Position numbers and translations under genes: made by a program. From an uncultured Clostridia bacterium (lineage in GTDB: Bacteria > Bacillota > Clostridia > Christensenellales > QALW01): a DNA stretch of 7,790 nucleotides. Location: contig URTC01000071.1 in NCBI GenBank assembly GCA_900550765.1, positions 1-7,790 on the forward strand. Direction: 5' to 3'. The notes beneath the pieces are model-generated. The model was not told the DNA's origin. It saw only the letters and a list, made by a program, of their open reading frames with translations, and searched no databases. Positions within the stretch are counted from its first letter, which is position 1, and each line of letters begins with the position of its first letter. Positions 1-4,986 of the stretch are shown here, in pieces.

Positions 1-607
1 TCTTATTGTCCGGTGTCGGTCCCCATGCTCTCTGGACCGCGTTGCAGATATCAAGCGCATAGTCCATCTCTGTTCCGGTAAAGCTCTCCGGGGAATACTC
101 CAGGATCACTTTTCCGTCATAATCTTTCATGTACTTCTTTACCATATCGACGCCATCGATGGCGATCTGCTTGATCTCCTCGCGGTCCATATGGAATACA
201 ACATCACGCTGTAAGGTGGATGTAGAATTGTAAATATGTACAACTGCCTTTGGAATTCCCTGGATGGACTCGAAGGTTCTCTTTAACAGGTGGTCACGAC
301 ACTGGGTCAGAACCTGGACCGTCACATCATCCGGGATCAGCCTGCGCTCAACAAGCTGCCTTAAAAAGTCAAATTCGATCTGGGAAGCGGCCGGGAAACC
401 GATCTCGATCTCCTTAAAGCCCATCTGCACCAGCATATTGAACATTTCAATCTTTTCTTCAACAACCATTGGCTCAACAAGGGCCTGGTTGCCGTCGCGC
501 AGATCCACGCTGCACCAGATCGGCGCTTTCTCAATCTCTTTATTCGGCCACTCCCGCTCCGGGTAATTCATGACCGGTACTCTCTGATATCTCTTATAAT
601 TCATCAT
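1..607 (-). CDS. leuA: 2-isopropylmalate synthase, long form (N-terminal part, runs off window)
   Basis: This enzyme condenses acetyl-CoA with 2-oxoisovalerate, the first committed step of leucine synthesis, in the cytosol. The reading frame is open from an ATG at 607 to the window edge, giving 202 codons of a family usually about 550-560 residues long. The N-terminus shows the long-class pattern: APIWCSVDLRDGNQAL at residues 28-43, with R37 and D38 as the catalytic and metal-binding pair, then EIGFPAAS at 68-75, and EYSPESFTGTE further on. These favour LeuA over citramalate or homocitrate synthase. GGAGG at 617-621 lies 9 nt before the first of two adjacent ATGs, so 607 is preferred over 604. 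The gene has its own promoter and a long leader and is separate from the maf-glmS cluster. The C-terminal regulatory domain is outside the window. Confidence 0.95.
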   Translation of the reverse strand, partial: MMNYKRYQRVPVMNYPEREWPNKEIEKAPIWCSVDLRDGNQALVEPMVVEEKIEMFNMLVQMGFKEIEIGFPAASQIEFDFLRQLVERRLIPDDVTVQVLTQCRDHLLKRTFESIQGIPKAVVHIYNSTSTLQRDVVFHMDREEIKQIAIDGVDMVKKYMKDYDGKVILEYSPESFTGTEMDYALDICNAVQRAWGPTPDNK

Positions 608-616
608 AGTTTCTTT

Positions 617-621
617 CCTCC
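617..621 (-). promoter_or_regulatory. leuA ribosome binding site
   Basis: GGAGG on the minus strand sits 9 nt before the ATG at 607 and 12 nt before the ATG at 604. This spacing selects the first ATG as the leuA start. Confidence 0.75.
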
Positions 622-643
622 GCTTTTCTGATAAAAGTTATTT

Positions 644-715
644 TCATTCCTGCATTTCATGAATTTTTGTAATCATGCAGTCTTTCCAGGCACTGCAGTT
701 TCCCTCCAGCTTCAT
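644..715 (-). CDS. short leader ORF 2 (23 codons) upstream of leuA
   Basis: An ATG-initiated frame of 23 sense codons ends at TGA (644-646), 36 nt before leuA. It contains EGNCSAWKDC near the start, with two cysteines and one tryptophan, and a charged C-terminal IHEMQE. Its ATG overlaps the stop of the preceding short frame (TATGA), an arrangement suited to translational coupling; it has no clear Shine-Dalgarno of its own. Both arms of the 676-697 hairpin lie inside it, so ribosomes here would change leader folding. I recognise no family. It may be a chance frame in a structured leader. Confidence 0.3.
   Translation of the reverse strand: MKLEGNCSAWKDCMITKIHEMQE
650..697 (-). promoter_or_regulatory. 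mutually exclusive hairpins in leuA leader
   Basis: Three complementary segments lie in order along the leader RNA: TGCAGT (697-692), ACTGCAT (681-675) and ATGCAG (655-650). The middle segment can pair with the first across a 10-nt loop, or with the third, with a further CATGA/TCATG stem possible inside. The two pairings exclude each other, the general layout of an attenuator switch. The stems are only 6 bp and no terminator U-tract follows, so any control would more likely be translational. Confidence 0.35.
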
Positions 716-768
716 AGTCGCAGGCCACGGAGTCGGTAAACCACGCTGTACTTCTCAATTATAAACAA
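712..768 (-). CDS. short leader ORF 1, Ile/Val/Leu-rich (candidate leader peptide)
   Basis: Read from TTG at 768, this frame encodes MFIIEKYSVVYRLRGLRL. Seven of 18 residues are isoleucine, valine or leucine, with three leucine codons (CTC, CTG, CTA) near the stop. A GTG at 744 could be an internal start giving a 10-residue peptide. No strong Shine-Dalgarno precedes either start, which is the main weakness. Position directly before leuA and enrichment in branched-chain codons fit a leader peptide used in attenuation, as known for leu and ilv operons in other bacteria. Confidence 0.3.
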   Translation of the reverse strand: MFIIEKYSVVYRLRGLRL

Positions 769-863
769 TGTTACGCTTTTAGGTCTAACCCCATTTTCAT
801 CAGTCCTTTTTTTGTGAAATTCAATCGACGGTCGCGTTTTTGACCGTCCTTTTCCGTTTTTTC

Positions 864-892
864 ATTATATCACTGTGAAAATGGAATCGCAA
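864..892 (-). promoter_or_regulatory. sigma-A promoter for leuA
   Basis: On the minus strand TTGCGA (892-887) is followed after exactly 17 nt by a perfect TATAAT (869-864). Transcription would start near 857, about 250 nt before leuA. Confidence 0.75.
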
Positions 893-931
893 GGATCTAT
901 GCCATAACATTTAGATATAGGAGATATGAAG

Positions 932-1012
932 TGTTACAGTACACGGGCACTCCATGCCCGCGCACTGTAACAGGATTTTGCCGATGCTTCGCATTCCGAA
1001 TCGGCAAAATCC
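932..1012 (-). repeat. two abutting long palindromes (possible dispersed palindromic element)
   Basis: Palindrome A has 17-nt arms at 932-948 and 956-972 with a 7-nt loop. Its only two non-Watson-Crick positions are A/C on the plus strand but become G-U pairs in minus-strand RNA. Palindrome B follows with no gap: perfect 13-nt arms GGATTTTGCCGAT (973-985) and ATCGGCAAAATCC (1000-1012), with 14 nt between them that can form a further small stem (TCG/CGA). Neither is followed by a U-tract, so they are not ordinary terminators. The pair lies about 40 bp upstream of the leuA -35 box. Structure of this kind fits REP- or MITE-like dispersed elements or a structured RNA; only one copy is in this window. 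Confidence 0.6.
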
Positions 1013-1353
1013 GCGGTCATAACGGTATCATACGGAATTTTCAGTTCAGAAAAGCTTTTGATACAACGCGGCGATTTGATGCAGTGACATAGGTAAAAAA
1101 ATACGAACGTAAAAATTTGTGTATAATGTTGTGAAATAGAAGAATAAATAATTGCGCAAGAGGTTAAAACAATAAAAAAATATAGATAAATAGCTAATTT
1201 TACTACGCGGTTATGAGTAACAGCAAACTCATATGTTCCGCGCAGCCGCCATACCGCGATAAAAATAATAAAAAATCCTACGATATAAACAGCGTTGCGT
1301 TTTAAAAAGTCTCCGATTCTCAAGAGTAGTTCAGGAAAAGTATTTTTATTCAT
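934..1353 (-). CDS. small predicted membrane protein, C-terminus running through palindromic repeats
   Basis: A 139-residue frame starts at ATG 1353. I do not recognise the family. Residues about 21-35 (VYIVGFFIIFIAVW) and 51-70 (VKLAIYLYFFIVLTSCAIIY) are strongly hydrophobic and probably span the membrane; residues 80-89 may be a third segment. GGAGGG lies only 3-4 nt before the ATG, short but strong. From about residue 114 the frame is encoded by the two palindromes, and its TAA stop lies inside palindrome A, so the C-terminal 25 or so residues look accidental. The native protein may have been shorter or a different frame before the repeat arrived. It follows maf after 76 nt and could be the last gene of that operon. 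Confidence 0.5.
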   Translation of the reverse strand: MNKNTFPELLLRIGDFLKRNAVYIVGFFIIFIAVWRLRGTYEFAVTHNRVVKLAIYLYFFIVLTSCAIIYSSISQHYTQIFTFVFFYLCHCIKSPRCIKSFSELKIPYDTVMTADFADSECEASAKSCYSARAWSARVL

Positions 1354-1394
1354 AGACCCTCCATAACATAAAGTGAAGTTTGATTTTCCATTTG

Positions 1395-1429
1395 CCGGAT
1401 TTTTGAGTTTTTCAAAGCAGAGAATCCGG
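1395..1429 (-). other. hairpin immediately after maf
   Basis: Arms CCGGATT and AATCCGG (1395-1401 and 1423-1429) abut the maf stop codon, and the 21-nt loop contains a second small stem (TTTGA/TCAAA). No U-tract follows on the minus strand, so it is at best a weak terminator or an RNA-stabilising 3' hairpin. Confidence 0.3.
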
Positions 1430-1990
1430 TTAAACGGAAAACTCTTTCAGCTCTTGGTACAGCCTGCCGCAGGGAAGACCCATTACCGTATAAAAATCCC
1501 CTTCGATGTGTTTGATAAAGCGTGCCCCCGTCCCTTGAATGCCATAGGCGCCGGCCTTGTCCATCGGCTCTCCGGTTTGGATATAGGCGGTGATTTCCTC
1601 GTCTGTCAGCGGGAAGAATTCCACCAGGGCCGTATCCGTAAAACAGACCTGTTTTTGGGGCGAAAGAATACATACGCCGGTCATAACCGTATGGGCTTTG
1701 CCGGAAAGCTCCCGGAGCATTTGAAAGGCTTCCGGCTTGTCCGAAGGCTTTCCGAAAATACGGCCGCCGCAGACGACTGCGGTGTCTGCGCCGAGTATGA
1801 TCTTAGAAGGATTTTTTGCAAAGATTTCCCGGGCTTTGGCGGCAGCAACATAGCGTACCGCCTGCGCAGGAAGCAGGGAAGGATCCAGTGGCGGCTCGTT
1901 TTCCGCAGCCTGTATGGTAAAATCAAGGCCTAAAAGCGTGCAGATCTCTCTCCGGCGCGGAGAAGCGGAAGCAAGAATGATCGGCTTCAT
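1430..1990 (-). CDS. maf: Maf/YhdE family nucleoside triphosphate pyrophosphatase
   Basis: Maf proteins hydrolyse non-canonical or excess nucleotides (dTTP, UTP and modified pyrimidines) to the monophosphate plus pyrophosphate in the cytosol, and have been linked to septum and growth control. The 186-residue length is standard. Visible motifs: SASPRR at residues 8-13, the LGADT stretch at 66-70 with catalytic D69, FGKP at 79-82, EPMDKAGAYGIQG at 141-153, and GDFYTVMGLP at 164-173. The K-A-G-A-Y-G-I-Q-G block fits the dTTP/UTP (YhdE-like) subfamily. Its ATG overlaps the glk stop by ATGA, with GGAG a few bases upstream inside glk, so the two genes are translationally coupled. The exact substrate cannot be read from sequence. 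Confidence 0.95.
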   Translation of the reverse strand: MKPIILASASPRRREICTLLGLDFTIQAAENEPPLDPSLLPAQAVRYVAAAKAREIFAKNPSKIILGADTAVVCGGRIFGKPSDKPEAFQMLRELSGKAHTVMTGVCILSPQKQVCFTDTALVEFFPLTDEEITAYIQTGEPMDKAGAYGIQGTGARFIKHIEGDFYTVMGLPCGRLYQELKEFSV

Positions 1991-2919
1991 TCTTCTCCAA
2001 GCAGGGCGGAACCGATAATTCCAGCGTCATTGCCCATCTCTGCTTTTAAGATCTTTGTTTTCTGCAGGGAGGCAAAGGTGACGTATTTAGGGAATTCCCG
2101 GCGCAGCGGCGCTAATAAAAACTCGCCTGCATTGGCTACGCCGCCGCCTAAGGCGATGATTTCAGGATCTAAAAAGTTGATTAGGCTGGCTATTACCTGC
2201 GCCAGGTTGGAGACGTATTCTTCAAACAGGGAAAGACCTAATTTGTCACCTGCGGCTGCGGCGTCGAGCACAGTTTTTGCAGAAATCGTTTTAGCTTTGG
2301 CAATCAGGGATTCCGGATGTGTTTCTGCCGCACGTTTGGCATCGCGGATCAGTGCGGTTGCGCTGCAGTAGGCCTCAATGCAGCCGTGGTTGCCGCAGCC
2401 GCATTTTTCGCCGCCGGCTTTAAAGGTGGTGTGGCCGATTTCTGCGGCGATATTGTGACTGCCGGTATACAGCTTTCCGTTAATCACGATGCCTCCGCCT
2501 ACACCGGTGCCTAAGGTGAGCATTAAAAAGTTTTTTGAACCCCTGCCGCAGCCGTTTTGATATTCTGCCCAGGCGGCCACATTGGCGTCGTTGCCTAAAT
2601 ATACGGGTTTTTTGATATACTGCTGCAGTTTTTGACGTATCGGATAATTGACCCAGTGAATGTTGCTGTTATCGGTAACGGTGCCTGTTTCGTTGTCCAG
2701 CATTCCGGGGGCGCCGATGCCAATATATTTTACTTCATCAAGGCGGACGTGCTGTTCCTTTAATAAACCGAGGATCAAAGCCCCCATATCGGCGATGATC
2801 TCGTCAAAATCTCTTCCGGCCTTTGTGGGGACGGACGCGCGTGCGGTTATCGTATGCTTTTCATTTACGATGCCTGCGGCGATGTTGGTACCGCCTAAAT
2901 CCACGCCTATGGTATACAT
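1987..2919 (-). CDS. glk: ROK-family glucokinase
   Basis: This cytosolic enzyme phosphorylates glucose to glucose-6-phosphate with ATP. From the preferred start it has 310 residues, typical for the family. The phosphate-binding loop DLGGTN is at 7-12, the catalytic GNDAN at 109-113 with D111 as general base, and GTGVGGG at 137-143. E160 and H163 contact sugar, and the ROK zinc-binding cluster CGCGNHGC is at 173-180. An upstream in-frame ATG at 2928 is only 1 nt from GGAGG (2930-2934), whereas the ATG at 2919 is 10 nt away, so 2919 is chosen. It starts 5 nt after the hprK stop and overlaps maf by 4 nt, so it is co-transcribed. Glucose specificity is inferred from the pattern and from its hprK neighbour; N-acetylglucosamine or N-acetylmannosamine kinases share this fold. 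Confidence 0.92.
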   Translation of the reverse strand: MYTIGVDLGGTNIAAGIVNEKHTITARASVPTKAGRDFDEIIADMGALILGLLKEQHVRLDEVKYIGIGAPGMLDNETGTVTDNSNIHWVNYPIRQKLQQYIKKPVYLGNDANVAAWAEYQNGCGRGSKNFLMLTLGTGVGGGIVINGKLYTGSHNIAAEIGHTTFKAGGEKCGCGNHGCIEAYCSATALIRDAKRAAETHPESLIAKAKTISAKTVLDAAAAGDKLGLSLFEEYVSNLAQVIASLINFLDPEIIALGGGVANAGEFLLAPLRREFPKYVTFASLQKTKILKAEMGNDAGIIGSALLGEE

Positions 2920-2924
2920 AAAAA

Positions 2925-3845
2925 TCATTCCTCCATCATTTTATTTTGCCGTTGTTTGATTTCTTCCATCGCATTATACCCTGTTTGCTTCAGCCGGGTA
3001 TTACGTGCGGCGGTTTCCATAATAATGGCCAGATTCCTGCCCGGATGTACAGGAATGGTCAGCAGGGGAACGGAAACACCTAAAATTTCGCGCCTGTCTT
3101 GTTCCATGCCGAGGCGGTCATATTCCTTATTGCGGTCCCACAGTTCCATTTGAACTACCAGATCAATGCTTTTGGAGTCAATTACGGCACTGATGCCGTA
3201 CATGTGTTCTACATTAATAATGCCTACCCCGCGGATTTCCATCAAGTTTTTAATGACCTCCGGCGCTTCACCGATCAGCCTGTTTTCGGAAATACGCTTA
3301 ATGATCACTGCGTCGTCAGCTACCAGGCGATGTCCGCGCTTGACCAGCTCCAGTGCGGTTTCGCTTTTGCCGATACCGGAATCTCCGGTAAGCAGTACGC
3401 CCAGACCGTAAATATCCAAAAGCACTGCATGAATGCTTTGCATCGGTGCCAGACGCAGGTTCAGGTAGGCGGCCATTTCCGCTACCAGTCGTGTAGCAGT
3501 GCACCGGCGCGAGCGGAATACCACGGCGTTGTTTTTCCTGGCACATTCGGTCAGCTGGGGGATTTCTTCCACGTTGTTGCTCAGGACCATAAACGGAAAA
3601 GAGCGCTGGAACAGGGCGTTTAACGCTTCCAGGCGCCGGGAATCTTCGATAGACATTAAATAAGAATATTCTGCCGTACCGATGATCTGCACCCGTTTGT
3701 TATCAAAATGGGAGTGGAATCCGGTCAAAAACAGACCCGGGCGGTTGACGTCGACGCACAGTACGTCCACAAATTTCTTTCCCCCGTCGCAGACAATGTC
3801 AAAGGAGAGGTCCTGTGCAAGCTTTTTGATAGAGAGTTCAGCCAA
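2925..3845 (-). CDS. hprK: HPr kinase/phosphorylase
   Basis: HprK phosphorylates HPr of the phosphotransferase system on Ser46 when glycolytic intermediates are high, and reverses this with phosphate, driving CcpA-dependent catabolite repression. In numbering from the upstream GTG (309 residues) I see the N-terminal regulatory domain (1-130), H142 of the catalytic region, Walker A GDSGIGKSE at 157-165, the HprK signature EIRGVGIINV at 206-215, and the capture loop IPVHPGRNLA at 267-276. The Shine-Dalgarno AAGGAAGTGA overlaps the GTG at 3854 but lies 8 nt before a TTG at 3845, giving MAELSIKKL, so I prefer TTG; GTG remains an alternative. It lies 18 nt after the HAD gene and 5 nt before glk, within one operon. 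Confidence 0.96.
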   Translation of the reverse strand: MAELSIKKLAQDLSFDIVCDGGKKFVDVLCVDVNRPGLFLTGFHSHFDNKRVQIIGTAEYSYLMSIEDSRRLEALNALFQRSFPFMVLSNNVEEIPQLTECARKNNAVVFRSRRCTATRLVAEMAAYLNLRLAPMQSIHAVLLDIYGLGVLLTGDSGIGKSETALELVKRGHRLVADDAVIIKRISENRLIGEAPEVIKNLMEIRGVGIINVEHMYGISAVIDSKSIDLVVQMELWDRNKEYDRLGMEQDRREILGVSVPLLTIPVHPGRNLAIIMETAARNTRLKQTGYNAMEEIKQRQNKMMEE

Positions 3846-3863
3846 TCGTATCACTTCCTTTTT

Positions 3864-4670
3864 TTAAATATATTCAAGAATAAGCCGGCGTACGGTTTTA
3901 GCAACGCCGTCGTTTTCATTGCTTTCTACAATAATATCGGCAGCCTTTTTCGCCTCGTCCCAAGCGTTTGCCACTGCACAAGAAAATCCGGTATTTTGAA
4001 GCATAGCGATATCGTTTCCGCTGTCGCCGAACACGATCAGCTCGTCCATGTTTATGTCCAGCTGTGCGCACAAGGCTTTCAGCGCTGTATCCTTGCCAGC
4101 TTTTAAGGAGGCAAACTCGGCAAACATGGGATCGGAGGATACGTTATGGATTTTATCTTTTAAAAGCTCGTTTATGTGTTTGCTGTGCTCTGCGATATCT
4201 GCCGGCTCGCCCATATAAAGTATTTTGGAAATATCTTTTTCTTTGATAAAAGTAAAAATATTTCCAGGAATCGGCCGTCCCATGGAAGTAGTGTGTCTAA
4301 AATACAGGTCAGAGTACTGATCCAGCGCACTGGTGTAAAGAATATCATTGATATACAGGTGCATATGGATGTTGTGCTTCAGGGCGTATGTAATCAGAAC
4401 TTCAGCATATTCGTGCTCCAGGGGTTTGCTGTAGATACGTTTTTTTTCAAAATTATCATAGATTTCAGCCCCCATGGAGGTAATGGCATAACGGCAGAAA
4501 GGAAGCGCAGGCAGGATCTCTTTTAAGGAATCATACATTCTTCCGGTGCATATGATAAACGGAATTCCCGCCTGCGCAGCTGCTTCTAAAATCGAAACAG
4601 AGTATTGGCTGATAGCTGCATTATTTTTTAAAAGTGTACCGTCAAGGTCAGAAGCAATAAGTTTAAACAT
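3864..4670 (-). CDS. Cof-type HAD-IIB phosphatase
   Basis: A 268-residue member of the haloacid dehalogenase superfamily, Cof subfamily, likely a cytosolic phosphatase for sugar phosphates, FMN or similar small molecules. All four HAD motifs are present: DLDGTLL at 8-14 (nucleophile D8, acid D10), the threonine of CTGR at 41-44, the lysine of AGKDTAL at 191-197, and GDSGNDIAML at 215-224 (D216, D220). A C2-type cap lies between motifs II and III (about 80-185). AGGAGA precedes the ATG by 4-5 nt and overlaps the ylmC stop. It sits between ylmC and hprK. Substrate cannot be assigned; the company of glk and glmS makes a sugar phosphate plausible, but this is inference. Confidence 0.93.
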   Translation of the reverse strand: MFKLIASDLDGTLLKNNAAISQYSVSILEAAAQAGIPFIICTGRMYDSLKEILPALPFCRYAITSMGAEIYDNFEKKRIYSKPLEHEYAEVLITYALKHNIHMHLYINDILYTSALDQYSDLYFRHTTSMGRPIPGNIFTFIKEKDISKILYMGEPADIAEHSKHINELLKDKIHNVSSDPMFAEFASLKAGKDTALKALCAQLDINMDELIVFGDSGNDIAMLQNTGFSCAVANAWDEAKKAADIIVESNENDGVAKTVRRLILEYI

Positions 4671-4678
4671 GGGTTCTC

Positions 4679-4927
4679 CTATTTTGTCGGGCAGATTTCT
4701 CCTGCGTCAACTAAAATAACGTCATCGCCGAGCTTGCGGATCTTACACCAGGGAATGATAAGATTCTTTGAGGAAGAAAACAGGTGCAGTGGACTGAACG
4801 AGCCCGGAACAACGATGGCTTCCAGACGGCAGGAATTCATTTCAATTATTATATCACAAACACACCCCAGCCGTCTACCATCACAAACATTTATTACTTC
4901 TTTTCGTTTTAATTCGGAAAACGTCAT
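4679..4927 (-). CDS. ylmC: YlmC/YmxH-type PRC-barrel sporulation protein
   Basis: An 82-residue protein matching the small YlmC/YmxH family found in spore-forming Firmicutes: opening FSELKRKEVINVCDGRRLG (3-21), a central AIVVPG (37-42), and a closing LIIPWCKIRKLGDDVILVD (56-74). The fold is a PRC-barrel beta domain, thought to mediate protein interaction; its sporulation role is poorly defined. The protein has six cysteines (15, 22, 24, 33, 61, 79), many for its size. The start is fixed by GGAGG 7 nt upstream, but that site is inside a terminator-like stem after glmS, so expression probably depends on how the transcript begins. Its TAG stop overlaps the Shine-Dalgarno of the next gene, pointing to coupling. 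Gene symbol by family resemblance only. Confidence 0.88.
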   Translation of the reverse strand: MTFSELKRKEVINVCDGRRLGCVCDIIIEMNSCRLEAIVVPGSFSPLHLFSSSKNLIIPWCKIRKLGDDVILVDAGEICPTK

Positions 4928-4968
4928 AAAAAAACCTCCGCGCTTTTTTTCAGTATATGCGGAGGTTT
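4928..4968 (-). terminator. intrinsic-terminator-like hairpin after glmS containing the ylmC ribosome binding site
   Basis: On the minus strand AAACCTCCGC (4968-4959) pairs with GCGGAGGTTT (4941-4932) as 10 bp across a 17-nt loop, and the stem runs into a seven-T tract (4934-4928) ending directly at the ylmC ATG. The GGAGG of the 3' arm (4939-4935) is the ylmC Shine-Dalgarno. The hairpin lies 19 nt after the glmS stop. It can end glmS transcripts and also hide the ylmC ribosome binding site in read-through RNA. A TATACT (4957-4952) in the loop resembles a -10 box, but no -35 match lies 17 nt upstream. Confidence 0.75.
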
Positions 4969-4986
4969 CGGTTTTCTTTCCCTTTT

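Larger units (their letters stand above)
608..857 (-). promoter_or_regulatory. long untranslated leader of leuA, candidate attenuator without T-box
   Basis: About 250 nt separate the likely transcription start (near 857) from the leuA start codon. I found no T-box consensus and no long U-tract typical of an intrinsic terminator. What is visible: a 7-bp hairpin close to the 5' end (arms 842-848 and 827-833, 8-nt loop), a short frame rich in Ile/Val/Leu ending at 712, a second short frame overlapping its stop, and competing hairpins between 650 and 697. A leader of this length before a leucine biosynthesis gene suggests control by leucine or charged tRNA-Leu. That role is inference; the elements are seen directly. 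Confidence 0.5.

Noticed and set aside
264..566. Plus-strand frame of 100 codons at the left end
   Set aside because: Antisense to leuA, whose catalytic motifs are clear.
727..752. T-box-like string AGCGTGGTTTACCG in the leuA leader
   Set aside because: It only loosely resembles the T-box core (an inserted base and a missing terminal CG), and no downstream terminator is present.
758..784. Second leuA promoter with TATAAT at 758-763
   Set aside because: The best -35 candidate (TTAGAC) is 19 nt away, and the promoter at 864-892 is far better.
789..803. Leader frame MKMGLDLKA with two leucine codons
   Set aside because: Very short; the AAAGGA site suits only the second ATG, and two leucine codons in nine are not convincing.
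932..1012. Palindromes as a CRISPR array or ordinary terminator
   Set aside because: No repeated units with spacers and no U-tract after either stem.
1373..1933. Plus-strand frame of 186 codons opposite maf
   Set aside because: It lies wholly antisense to maf, which has full family motifs; the translation shows no recognisable domain.
3099..3623. Plus-strand frame of 174 codons opposite hprK
   Set aside because: Antisense to a conserved HprK coding region; a shadow of its codon bias.
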